Shown here one piece after another: positions 7,635 through 17,207 of a stretch of 64,000 nt of DNA (positions are counted from its first letter, which is position 1; the number at the start of each line of letters is the position of its first letter). Source of the stretch: Chloroflexota bacterium (GTDB lineage Bacteria > Chloroflexota > UBA11872 > VXOZ01); assembly GCA_022824225.1 (NCBI GenBank), contig JAJEAH010000068.1:1-64000 (forward strand), written 5' to 3'. The position numbers and the translations under genes were made by a program. The notes below the pieces were generated by a model. It ran no database searches. It saw nothing but the letters and a program-made list of their open reading frames with translations, and was not told the origin of the DNA.

Positions 7635-9824
7635 CTACCCATGCGGTTCATGCTCCAGCCACTTGTCCAGGAAGGGGAACGTCTCCTTGGCATAGATTTC
7701 GTGCTTGCCTGCGAAGACGCCCAAGACGCAGCGGTCGCCGAGGCCTAGCCGCTCGTAATGGGTGTGGAGGCGAGCAAACTCGACCTCCGCCTCTTTGTAG
7801 TAGACCGCGCGGTCCTGCGTGCCCTGTTCGATGAAGAGCGGGCGCGGGCAGATCAGGGACCCCAGGTCGGCGTCGGAAAACTCGTTGAGCTGGCCCGGAT
7901 AGTACTGGTGGTACTCGTCCGTGGTAAAGTACGCCCGGTAGTGCTCGGATTCCGTGAGGAGCTTGCGCGTGCGTTCGTTGAAGAAGGCGGAGACCGCTGC
8001 CACCTTGATGCGCGGTTCCAGCGGCGTGAGCCAGAGGGTCATGGTGCCGCCCTGCGAGAGACCGTAGAAGCCGATGCGCTCCGGATCGACTTCCGGCAGC
8101 GACTGCAGGTAGTCGATCACCTTCATTTCGCGCCAGATTTCCAGGCCCATCAGCCGCCTACCGACTACGATCGCCTTGTTGTGCAGGCGCACCCGCCGCG
8201 GCGTCGTATTAATGCAGTGGGGCGCGAAGACGACGTAGCCCCGTTCGGCCAGGCGGCGGCCGAATTGATGGTAGGCATCGTCCTGTTCGAGCAGTCCCGC
8301 CACGGCCTGCACGGCGCCGCCGAGCCCATGCTGCGTCACCACCGCGGCCCGGGGCGATGCTATGCCCTTGGGCACCAGCAAGTAGCCGAAAAGCCGCACG
8401 TCCGGCAGCATGCCGAGGGTGACGGAGTAGACCGTATGGTCGTCCCGCTCAACTACCACCCGCCGGTCGGGGGCCAGGGGCACGCGCTCATGCTCCGGCG
8501 GCAAGCCGCCCATCATGTCCAGCCAGGCCTGGCGATTCGGCGCGACAGAACGTTCATATGCCGCCGCGCTGGTGTAGTCGCGCTGCCACCGGGATTCCCG
8601 CACCTGGTAGGCTTGCTCGGCCAGCGCGTCCAAATAACTATCGTGCTGCGCGTTCGTATCATCGCGCATAGCTTGAATCGCCGCCTGGTCGACGAACACC
8701 GGCGGTGGCGGCGTGGCAGTCTCATCCACGGGCGCGGGCCGCTCGTTGGGCGGCGTGCCGTCGTTCAGCCAGCGGTCGAGAAACGCGAACGACTCCACGC
8801 CGTGGATTTCGTGCGGGCCGTCGAACTCGCCCCACTCGCAGCGCTCGCCGATGCCCAAACGCTCGTAGATATCCTTGAGCGGGTAGAATTCCTCGCGCGC
8901 GCCCTCAATGTAGTACGAACTGTCGTGATGGCCGTGCTCGATCATGACCGGGCGCGGACAGATCAGCGACGCCAGGTCGTAGTCCGAAAACTCGGTGAGG
9001 AAGTCCGGCTCAAAATATGACTGCTCACGCGTTTCGATAAAGGGCCGGTAGTGGGGCGAGGCGCGGAGCTGCTTCTTGGTGCGCTCGCTGTAGAATGCCG
9101 AGACAACGGTCGCGCGAATGCGAGGTTCCAGCGGCGGAAACCACAGCGCCATCTTGCCGCCCTGGGAGAGACCGTAGAACCCGATCCGTTCAGAATCGAC
9201 CTCAGGCAGCGTCTCCAGCAAGTCCACCGCCCGCATCTCCCGCCAAATCTCCAGGCCCATCAAGGTGCGCCCGAAGAGCAGCGCCTTGTTGTGCAGGTGC
9301 GTGCGCCATTCCACGAAGTTGATGCAGTGGGGCGCCAGCACCACGTAGCCGCGTTCCGCCAGGCGCTGACCGAACCGATGGTACGCGTCCTCTTCCTCCA
9401 CCAGACCCGCGATAGCGTGGGGCGTGCCGCCCATGCCGTGCTGGCAAATCACCGCCGGTCGCGGCGCCGCGCTGTGCTTGGGCACAAGCAGGTGGGCGAA
9501 TGAGCGAATGCCGGACAGTGTGCCGAACGTGACCGCGTAGACGGTATGGTCTGCGCGTTCGGCCAACACGTGGCGTTCCGGCGCCAGCGGCACGCGTTCG
9601 TCGGCTGTGGGCCACGTCCCCAGCATTTCGCGCCAGTGGTCGCGATTCGGCGCGACAGATTCCGCATAGGCCCGGAGGTCCGTAAAGTCGCGCTGCCACT
9701 TTGCCTCCCGCCAGGCATAGGCCTGGATCGAGAGTGAGTCCAGGTAGCGCTCCAGTTGTGCCATCTGGTCCCAGCGGACGAATTCCACGGAATTCGGCGA
9801 GGCCACATCTCCTGCTTGCGACAC
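7635..9824 (-). CDS. Tandem-duplicated alpha/beta hydrolase (dienelactone hydrolase/acetyl esterase-like)
   Basis: 729 aa; two homologous ~350 aa halves, each with GFYGLSQGG nucleophile elbow and ICPRP segment; GTG start with GAGGAG RBS. Confidence 0.8.
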   Translation of the reverse strand: MSQAGDVASPNSVEFVRWDQMAQLERYLDSLSIQAYAWREAKWQRDFTDLRAYAESVAPNRDHWREMLGTWPTADERVPLAPERHVLAERADHTVYAVTFGTLSGIRSFAHLLVPKHSAAPRPAVICQHGMGGTPHAIAGLVEEEDAYHRFGQRLAERGYVVLAPHCINFVEWRTHLHNKALLFGRTLMGLEIWREMRAVDLLETLPEVDSERIGFYGLSQGGKMALWFPPLEPRIRATVVSAFYSERTKKQLRASPHYRPFIETREQSYFEPDFLTEFSDYDLASLICPRPVMIEHGHHDSSYYIEGAREEFYPLKDIYERLGIGERCEWGEFDGPHEIHGVESFAFLDRWLNDGTPPNERPAPVDETATPPPPVFVDQAAIQAMRDDTNAQHDSYLDALAEQAYQVRESRWQRDYTSAAAYERSVAPNRQAWLDMMGGLPPEHERVPLAPDRRVVVERDDHTVYSVTLGMLPDVRLFGYLLVPKGIASPRAAVVTQHGLGGAVQAVAGLLEQDDAYHQFGRRLAERGYVVFAPHCINTTPRRVRLHNKAIVVGRRLMGLEIWREMKVIDYLQSLPEVDPERIGFYGLSQGGTMTLWLTPLEPRIKVAAVSAFFNERTRKLLTESEHYRAYFTTDEYHQYYPGQLNEFSDADLGSLICPRPLFIEQGTQDRAVYYKEAEVEFARLHTHYERLGLGDRCVLGVFAGKHEIYAKETFPFLDKWLEHEPHG

Positions 9825-10147
9825 GGCAGTTGCTCCTCTTGGTGATTACGGCGCGTAGGATTTGCGCACTCAATACACAGTTCCCCCTACCGACGCGCGA
9901 CCGCCGTAGACGGGAGGCGCGAACATTGGCGCGGGATTCAAGCCCGGGAAGACAGCACGACGGCAGTCCAGAAGCACTCAGCGGCAGCGCCGGGGACGCG
10001 GGACGTAGCAGGCCAAAGAGCGTTGCGATCGCATGGCGTCTCGGCAGCTTGCCCTGGAGTCCTACCCCGCACGCCGACGTTCACCATGGAGTATACGAAA
10101 ATGTGGCGACGGGTAGGAAACGCGTTTCACGCTAAGCGGAAACAACC

Positions 10148-10573
10148 TTACGAGCCGCTCCCCGCGGGGCGCAAGAAGCGCTCAATTGCCATAGCGGCAA
10201 GCTGATTGACCGTAACGCCGCGCCGTTTGGCTTCCTGTACCAGCCGCTCCATCAGCCACTCGTCGTCCAGTGTCAGGCTGCGCGGCGCTTCCGACGCAGC
10301 TCTCTGCTGCGCCGCCGCCTCGTCCTGCACGATGATTACCTGACCGGTAGACTCCGCCACGTGCCCGCGCCGGGTCTGCAAGAGTGAGCGCCACTTATCT
10401 TCGGTCAGCGGCCGTCCCCATGCCTGCTCCACCTCGGAACGCGTGATAACGAGCCGCTTGCCCTCGATGGTGAGCCAGGGGCCGTTCTGGTGCAACACCC
10501 CTCCGGTGACGTCGGCAAGTATGGCAGCCAGTTCGAGATTCGGGGCGCTCAACTGAATGGTGATACTCGCCAT
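10148..10573 (-). CDS. Hypothetical protein with possible ribbon-helix-helix-like C-terminus
   Basis: 141 aa; LTLDDEWLMERLVQEAKRRGVTVNQLAAMAIERFL tail. Confidence 0.5.
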   Translation of the reverse strand: MASITIQLSAPNLELAAILADVTGGVLHQNGPWLTIEGKRLVITRSEVEQAWGRPLTEDKWRSLLQTRRGHVAESTGQVIIVQDEAAAQQRAASEAPRSLTLDDEWLMERLVQEAKRRGVTVNQLAAMAIERFLRPAGSGS

Positions 10574-10672
10574 GGCGGTTTCTCCTCGCGCGAGGCGTTA
10601 CGTCTGAACCCAAACCCATTAGACCATAGGCAAAGTGTAAGAACAAGCGGCTTGTCCATGCTTTACCGCCTG

Positions 10673-10767
10673 GGGCACACTCGCGACGCGAGGGCACACT
10701 CGCGACGCGAGGATACACCCGTGGCGCGAAGGCACACTCTCAGCGCGAGGGCACACTCGTAGCGCGG
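10673..10767. repeat. 19-bp tandem repeat x5
   Basis: GGGCACACTCGCGACGCGA units at 10673, 10692, 10711, 10730, 10749. Confidence 0.9.
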
Positions 10768-11061
10768 CAGGGCGCGCCTTGACCGTACGCCGTGCGGTCA
10801 GTTACGCTCAGTGCCGGAACGCGGCGCGTGCCCACTGCCGTTACTGCCGTCGGCTGCTACCGTCGTCTGCAATCGTTATCGCTGTCCCGGCGGTCGCGCA
10901 TGGGCGCCTCCTGAGAGTGCACTAACCGTCTCCGCCGCGCCGTGGCGCGGCGGCCGCCACTGAAATCGAGCACCGCGAAATACAACATTGCCGGCAGGAA
11001 TCCCCGCGCGGCGGCGCACGATCCGGGCGCGCCAGACGCCGGCTGACGAAAGGCATAGCCT

Positions 11062-12195
11062 GTGCAAGACATCAACGTTGCCCTGATCGGCCATCGCTTC
11101 ATGGGCAAAGCGCATACCCACGCCTACCGAGACGTGAATCTCTTCTTCCCGTCGGTGCCCTATCGGCCCCGGCTCAAAGTGATTGCCGGACGCGACGCCG
11201 CCGCCGTGCAGGAAGCCGCAGACCAACTGGGGTGGGAGGAGGCGTCGACAAGCTGGGAAGAGACCGTCGCCCGCGACGACATCGACCTCGTGGACGTCGT
11301 CACGCCGAACTATCTTCACGCCGACGTGGCCATTGCCGCCGCGGAAGCGGGCAAACACGTCATCTGCGAAAAGCCGCTGGCCGTGAGCGTACCCGAAGCG
11401 CAGGCCATGGTCGCCGCCGTGGCTAAGGCGGGGGTGCGCAACACCATTTGCTTTCACTTCCGCCGCTATCCGGCCATCCGCTTGGCCAAGCAACTGATCG
11501 AGGACGGCGAACTCGGCGACATCTATCACTTCCGGGGCTGGTTTCTGGCCGAACGCTTCGCCGATCCCGCGACGCCGCTCGGCTGGCGCATGCAACAGGA
11601 GTACGCCGGCTTTGGCGTCTTTGGCGATCTCGGGTCCCACGTGCTCGACATGGCGCGGCACCTCCTGGGCGACGTGTCCAGCGTCTGCGGCAATTTTGCT
11701 ACCTACATCAAAGAACGGCCCACGCCCGAGGGCGGCACCGGCGCGGTGAACGTGGACGACTGCGCGCAGGTGCTCATGCAGTTCGCCAACGGCGCACAGG
11801 GCATCGTGGAAGTGACGAAACTGGCGCGGGGCAACAAGAACAATTTTGGCTTCGAGGTCAACGGCAGCAAGGGCTCCGTGCGCTTCTACTTCGAGCGCAT
11901 GAACGAGTTGCAGTACTACGCCGGCGACGATCCCGGCCCGTTGACGGGGTTCCGCACCATTCACGCCTCGGACTCGGTCCAGCACGATTACATGCACGGC
12001 TACTGGCCTGCCGCCGCCCATAGCATCGGCTATGGCGAGGCCTTCATCCACATCGTGAAAGACTACCTGGAAGCGCTCCACAGCGGCGTGCCGATGAGTC
12101 CCGACTTCGTGGACGGCCTGCGCGTGCAGGAACTCATGGCAGCAGTGGGCGAATCGGTACAATCGCACGGCTGGGTGGACGTAGCCCCCGGCTGA
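11062..12195 (+). CDS. Gfo/Idh/MocA family oxidoreductase
   Basis: 377 aa; NVALIGHRFMGKAH Rossmann start, VTPNYLHADVAIAAAEAGKHVICEKPLA. Confidence 0.9.
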   Translation: MQDINVALIGHRFMGKAHTHAYRDVNLFFPSVPYRPRLKVIAGRDAAAVQEAADQLGWEEASTSWEETVARDDIDLVDVVTPNYLHADVAIAAAEAGKHVICEKPLAVSVPEAQAMVAAVAKAGVRNTICFHFRRYPAIRLAKQLIEDGELGDIYHFRGWFLAERFADPATPLGWRMQQEYAGFGVFGDLGSHVLDMARHLLGDVSSVCGNFATYIKERPTPEGGTGAVNVDDCAQVLMQFANGAQGIVEVTKLARGNKNNFGFEVNGSKGSVRFYFERMNELQYYAGDDPGPLTGFRTIHASDSVQHDYMHGYWPAAAHSIGYGEAFIHIVKDYLEALHSGVPMSPDFVDGLRVQELMAAVGESVQSHGWVDVAPG

Positions 12196-12265
12196 TCGGG
12201 AGCCTAAGTCTTGCGCGGCCAGCCTTGGAGCCTGTATACAATCCTATTGGGGAAAGCCTGCCATT

Positions 12266-12970
12266 CCGTTCGCGCTTAGCCTGTCGAAGCGCTACCGCTC
12301 ATTCTTAGTCCGACAGACCTTGCCTGAGCTTGGCGAAGCGCTCACCTCGCATAGCTCTGTCCGTTCGCGCATAGCCCAATCAAAGTAGGGCGCGGGCCCT
12401 TGGGCAACTTCACCGCCCAGTCCGTTCGCGCACAGCCCAATCCGTTCGCACTTTCCCCTTTCCGTTGACGCCTTCCCAAAATCCGTTCGCGCTGAGCCTG
12501 TCGAAGCGCTACCGCTCATTCTTGATCCGACAGACATTGCCTGAGCTTGGCGAAGCGCTCACCACGCATAGCCCAGTCCGTTCGCGCACAGCCCAATCCG
12601 TTCGCACTTTCCCCTTTCCGTTGACGCCTTCCCCAAATCCGTTCGCGCTCTCCCCAATCCGTTCGCGCTCTCCCCAATCCGTTCGCGCCTACCCCAAATC
12701 CGTTCGCGCTGAGCCTGTCGAAGCGCTACCCCTCACTCTTGATCCGACAGACCTTGCCTGAGCTTGGCGAAGCGCTCACCACGCCCAGCCCAATCAGTTC
12801 GCGCACAGCCCAATCATGCCGAGCGCCTTGGAAACTTCGTCCCAATTAGCCCAATCCGTTCCCACTCTCCCCTTTCTGTTCACGCCTTCCCCAAATCCGT
12901 TCGCGCTGAGCCTGTCGAAGCGCTACCGCTCACTCTTAACCCGGCAGGCCTATACTGAGCCTAGAGAAGC
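12266..12970. repeat. ~217-bp degenerate tandem repeat array (about 3.5 copies) with nested ~20-bp repeats
   Basis: CCGTTCGCGCTgAGCCTGTCGAAGCGCTACCGCTCA at 12266, 12483, 12700, 12897; nested CCCCAATCCGTTCGCGCTCT units. Confidence 0.9.
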
Positions 12971-13104
12971 GCTCAGCACGCACGGCCTCAATTCACCACC
13001 GCGTCCTCCCCCTACCGCTCAGAACGATTCCGGCGCGGCATGGTACCCTAGCGAGTACTGCATCTGCGGAGCTAGCGGCACTCGCATCTTGGAAAGGCGG
13101 CAGC

Positions 13105-13953
13105 ATGTACACCAGGTCTTACGACGGCACGAATAAGAAGGTCTTCTGGCAGGAAATGTGGCGGCACGAGCTCTATGAGGCCCTGAAACACGATCCGGTC
13201 GTGATCATCCCCGTGGGCTCCATCGAGCAGCACGGCCCCCACAGCCCGACCGACATCGACATCAGCATTCCGTATTACCTCGCCGCCGAGGCCGCCACCC
13301 AGGTGGACGACTACCCCATCATCGTAGCGCCGCCGGTGTGGACGGGCTTCACCCACTTCAACATGGGTCATATTGGGACGATTACAGTCACGCTGGAAAC
13401 CTACATCGCCGTGCTGTGCGACGTCTGCCGCAGCATCAAGGCGAACGGATTCGAGCGCATCATCATGCTCAACGGCCACGGCGGCAACGTCGCGCCAACA
13501 CAGTCGATTTCCGTCAAGCTCGCCCAAGAAGACATCTGGGCGCTGCATATTTCTTACTTTCACATGGTGGACGACGAGCTCAGAGAGTGGGGCGACAGCG
13601 ACGACAGCATCGGCCATGGCGGTGAGTGGGAGACCTCGCTGCAGCTCCATCTGCGCGGCCACATGGTGGACCTAGATAAGCGCACACCCGACGGCCTCGC
13701 GCCGTGGTTTCGCGATCCGGTGGTGGGAAAGTTCGCCAAGTGGCCGGAACGCCGCCGCGAAGCCGATGAGGGCGTGATGGGCGATCCGTTCGTGGCCAGC
13801 GCCGAAAAAGGCGAGCGTATCTTCAACCTGGCCGTGGAGCGCCTCATCCTGGCCTGCAACGAACTGCACAACTATCCGGTGCGGGGCTACTTCGAACGCG
13901 GCAGCGACGCCACGCTCGGCCCGCTTTCGCCGGACGCCACGCCGCCGCGCTAG
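13105..13953 (+). CDS. Creatininase family protein
   Basis: 282 aa; PVGSIEQHGPHSPTDIDI, FNMGHIGTITV, MLNGHGGN, HGGEWETS. Confidence 0.9.
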   Translation: MYTRSYDGTNKKVFWQEMWRHELYEALKHDPVVIIPVGSIEQHGPHSPTDIDISIPYYLAAEAATQVDDYPIIVAPPVWTGFTHFNMGHIGTITVTLETYIAVLCDVCRSIKANGFERIIMLNGHGGNVAPTQSISVKLAQEDIWALHISYFHMVDDELREWGDSDDSIGHGGEWETSLQLHLRGHMVDLDKRTPDGLAPWFRDPVVGKFAKWPERRREADEGVMGDPFVASAEKGERIFNLAVERLILACNELHNYPVRGYFERGSDATLGPLSPDATPPR

Positions 13954-13988
13954 TCTGACAATCCATAGAAATAGAGAAGGAACAAACC

Positions 13989-15185
13989 GTGGGAGACTTC
14001 TATCAGGATCTCGGCGTAAAGCGCGTCATCAATGCCGCAGGCACACTCACCCGGCTCGGCGGCACGCCCATGGACGACGACGTGTTGGACGCCATGCGCG
14101 AAGCCGCGCAATGGAGCGTGCGCATCGAGGAACTGCAACAGGCGGCGGGTGACTACCTGGCGTCAGTCACCGGCGCCGAAGCGGGCTACGTCACGGCCGG
14201 CGCGGCGGCGGGCCTGCTGGTCGGCACGGCGGCTTGCATCGCCGGTCTGGATATTCACAAGATGCATCTCTTGCCCGACACGGAGAACATTCCCAACGAG
14301 GTCATCATCCAGCGGCTCCACCGCAATGCCTACGACCACGCGCTGCGCACGGCCGGCGCGAAATTCGTCGAGGTCGGCCACATCGGGCATCCCACCGGCG
14401 GCTACACCGAACCGTGGCACATCGAGACCGCCATCAATGAACGCACGGTGGCCGTGCACTGGGTCGCGATGCCGGTGGAAGGCGCCGTGAGCCTGGAAGA
14501 TACCGTGGCCGTGGCGCACAAACACAACGTGCCCGTCATCGTGGACGCCGCCGGGGGCCTGCCGCCCGCCGAAAACCTGCGCGGCCTGATCGCCACCGGC
14601 GCCGATCTCGTCTCGTTTTCCGGCGGCAAAGCAATCCAAGGCCCCCAAGCTTCCGGCATCCTGGTCGGACGCCGCGACCTGATCCAGTCAGTGGCGCTGC
14701 AGCACCAGGACATGGACGTCATGGCGGCCACCTGGACCCTGCGCGAGGAACTGCTGGGCAGCGGCCTCCTGCTCGGTCCGCCGCTGCAAGGCATCGGGCG
14801 GCCCATGAAAGTGGGCAAGGAAGAGATTGCGGGTCTGCTGGCAGCAGTTAAGAAATACGTGAATCGCGACCATGCCGCCGCGCGGCAGGAGTGGGTGCGC
14901 CGCCTGGACGCAATCGCCGCCGAACTCGACGCGGTTGCGGGCGTTGCGACCGCGGTAGCCGGACGCGACGGCGCCGGCTATCCGACGCTGCGCGTTACGC
15001 TTGACGAAGCGGCGCTCGGCGTGACGGCTATCGACCTGGTCAATCGCTTGTTCGACGACAATCCGGCCATTGCCGTCAGCCAGTACGGCTCCCAGGAAGG
15101 CAGCGTCTCCATCAATCCGCTCAACCTGGACGGCGACAAGCCGCAACTGGTGGCGGCACGCATCCGCGCCATCGTCTCGCCGTAG
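13989..15185 (+). CDS. SelA-like/DgaE-like PLP-dependent enzyme (aminotransferase class V fold)
   Basis: 398 aa; INAAGTLTRLGG, VTAGAAAGLLVGTAACIAG, VDAAGGLPP, FSGGKAIQGPQASGILVGR; GTG start. Confidence 0.8.
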   Translation: MGDFYQDLGVKRVINAAGTLTRLGGTPMDDDVLDAMREAAQWSVRIEELQQAAGDYLASVTGAEAGYVTAGAAAGLLVGTAACIAGLDIHKMHLLPDTENIPNEVIIQRLHRNAYDHALRTAGAKFVEVGHIGHPTGGYTEPWHIETAINERTVAVHWVAMPVEGAVSLEDTVAVAHKHNVPVIVDAAGGLPPAENLRGLIATGADLVSFSGGKAIQGPQASGILVGRRDLIQSVALQHQDMDVMAATWTLREELLGSGLLLGPPLQGIGRPMKVGKEEIAGLLAAVKKYVNRDHAAARQEWVRRLDAIAAELDAVAGVATAVAGRDGAGYPTLRVTLDEAALGVTAIDLVNRLFDDNPAIAVSQYGSQEGSVSINPLNLDGDKPQLVAARIRAIVSP

Positions 15186-15191
15186 CCCATC

Positions 15192-15222
15192 CGTCATTCC
15201 GAACGCAGTGAGGAATCTAGCA
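15192..15222. repeat. Dispersed GTCATTCCGAACGCAGTGAGGAATCTAG repeat (partial)
   Basis: Same family as 2133-2234 and 58103 onward; starts 6 bp after the preceding stop codon. Confidence 0.8.
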
Positions 15223-15510
15223 TCCTTTGGTCTACGAACCTGAAACCCGGACTAGATTAGTCTTCCCTTGCCAAGCTAAACTTGATCCTCGCTAACAACC
15301 CGTAGCGCGGGGGCTTGTCTCCCGCTTCCTGGCGCAAGTAGCACTCACCTTCTTGGGTAAGGTGCTTAGAAAAGCACGTATCACGCATCAAGGGCGTGCT
15401 TGGGGTTGTTTGATGCAAGCCAGTAATGGTCAAACACTTCTCCTAAGCAGGAAGCTCGAAAACGTGAGGCTGTGGGTACACTCGTGAACTCAGTAGAGGG
15501 CCCGTAACCC

Positions 15511-16170
15511 ATGCGACTCCGTGACTTTGGCGCAGACGGCCAACGCTTTGCCGGTATCGTAGGCTTGCGCCGCAACAAGCTGCTCTTCACGGCCCCTGAC
15601 CCAAGCTACGCGCAAGCAGCGGAGGATGGCGCGCGCGTCCTTCCTCTGTGGGGCATTGGCGGCATGTGCGACGCGGGCGAGTCGTGGCAAGACGCCGCTC
15701 AGCGCCATGGCGCGGCCGAGACCGGCTGCGAAGTGCGGCTCTTTGCCAGCCGCGAGACCTACTATCTCAACGTGAAGAGCGACATCTTCGCTATTGACGT
15801 AGACGACGTTCCGGCGCCCGCCCTGCTCTACGCCGCCGCCTACCGGCCGCCGGACAACCCTTACGGCGACCTGCAAACCGTCTACGGCGTGGAGTATTTC
15901 GCCCACGTGCGGGGCACGCCGCAACCGGCCCCCGGAGCGGCGGCGCTCATCGCCCTCGGTCAGCCGTTGCTCGTGGCGGCATCCCAGCAGCAACTCACCT
16001 TGGACCACCTGCTGCAAGCGGGAGCGGAACTCTTCCCAAACCCCGTCGGCCCGGCGCTTGATCCTACGCTCACCATCGTCCCCATGGGCACCCCCCACTT
16101 CATGCTGCAGGTGCTCGATGCCGGACATTGGTGGCAGACACTTTCCCTGGCCGACCTGCCGTTGCTCTAA
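15511..16170 (+). CDS. Nudix-like protein with divergent Nudix box
   Basis: 219 aa; GGMCDAGESWQDAAQRHGAAETGC resembles GX5EX7REUXEEXGU but deviates at key Glu positions. Confidence 0.55.
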   Translation: MRLRDFGADGQRFAGIVGLRRNKLLFTAPDPSYAQAAEDGARVLPLWGIGGMCDAGESWQDAAQRHGAAETGCEVRLFASRETYYLNVKSDIFAIDVDDVPAPALLYAAAYRPPDNPYGDLQTVYGVEYFAHVRGTPQPAPGAAALIALGQPLLVAASQQQLTLDHLLQAGAELFPNPVGPALDPTLTIVPMGTPHFMLQVLDAGHWWQTLSLADLPLL

Positions 16171-16524
16171 GAGTGCCTGCTAAGTCAGCACGAATTGCTC
16201 GTGCTAAGTCGGCTTCACCAAGTCCCTGGTGACGTGTGAACGGTTCTGGATTGGGGGGAGACCTCATCCGTTCGCCCCCGCTATCCAATACGGCGCTGAC
16301 TCTGAGCGTGTCGAGGGATGAACGGATGGAGTATCGACAGCATCTTGGCATACACCTATTACCCATCCCGCTTGCCGTCCCAAGAATTCGCTCGACACTG
16401 CGGACGGGGGAGATTTGGGCTTATATGCTAAGGTTGGAAAGAGAGATGGAAGACTATTACGGGATGGCAGAAAGAAGCGATAGCGGTGGTTGCCCACGAA
16501 CTCGGAAGGAGAAGATGATCGATC

Positions 16525-16749
16525 ATGACCGACGTCATTTCCGAGATTATATTTGAGGTTAGCGAGGACGAGATAGACGGCGGCTACTCGGCGAGCGCGT
16601 TGGGGTATGGTATCCACACCGCTGGCGAAACGATTGAGGACCTCCGTCACAATGTCAAAGAAGCCGTAGACTGCTACTTCGACGCGAGCATGAAGCGACC
16701 CGGCTTGATACGTCTTCACTTCGTCCGCGACGAAGTCCTTGCCCTATGA
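16525..16749 (+). CDS. hicB: HicB-family antitoxin-like protein
   Basis: 74 aa; DGGYSASALGYGIHTAGETIEDLRHNVKEAVDCYF. Confidence 0.8.
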   Translation: MTDVISEIIFEVSEDEIDGGYSASALGYGIHTAGETIEDLRHNVKEAVDCYFDASMKRPGLIRLHFVRDEVLAL

Positions 16750-16988
16750 AACTGCCGCGCAACTTGAGCGGGGCGGACTTGGTGAATGCGTTGCGGCGTC
16801 TGGGGTATACGGCTACGCGGCAACGCGGTTCTCACGTGCGGATAACTACGCAGGCCAGTGGCGAACATCATGAGGTGATTCCCCAACATAGGCCCATCAA
16901 GGCCAAGACGCTGTCGAGCATACTCAAGAGCATCGCAGCCCATCACGGCCTGAGTGTCCCAGAGCTGCTCAAGCGGCTTGATTTGTAG
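16746..16988 (+). CDS. hicA: HicA-family mRNA interferase toxin
   Basis: 80 aa; LRRLGYTATRQRGSHVRI; overlaps hicB by ATGA. Confidence 0.85.
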   Translation: MKLPRNLSGADLVNALRRLGYTATRQRGSHVRITTQASGEHHEVIPQHRPIKAKTLSSILKSIAAHHGLSVPELLKRLDL

Positions 16989-17207
16989 CCCCCATTCAAC
17001 CATGTCTCCCGCTCACGCTTGACTTGAGAGCCTGAACAACCTGCGATTCCACAGACACAACGAACTGTGTCGGCGGTCGAAATCGTCCCACAGAAGCCAC
17101 ACACCAGAATATCCGGAAATAACACGTGTGTAAGCCGACGTGACGTTACAAGAACAGGGCAGTTGCCATCTCGCGGCAACTCGTCCTGCGCGGTGGGACC
17201 CCCTAGT

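Noticed and set aside
7758-9020. 420 aa plus-strand ORF opposite the tandem hydrolase
   Set aside because: Antisense of a well-supported coding region; typical GC-driven shadow ORF.
10876-12168. 430 aa minus-strand ORF
   Set aside because: Antisense to the Gfo/Idh/MocA gene at 11062-12195, which has clear family motifs.
12465-12958. ORFs with SVRAEPVEALPLT repeats
   Set aside because: Translation of the 217-bp tandem repeat; frames shift between units and no start signals are seen.
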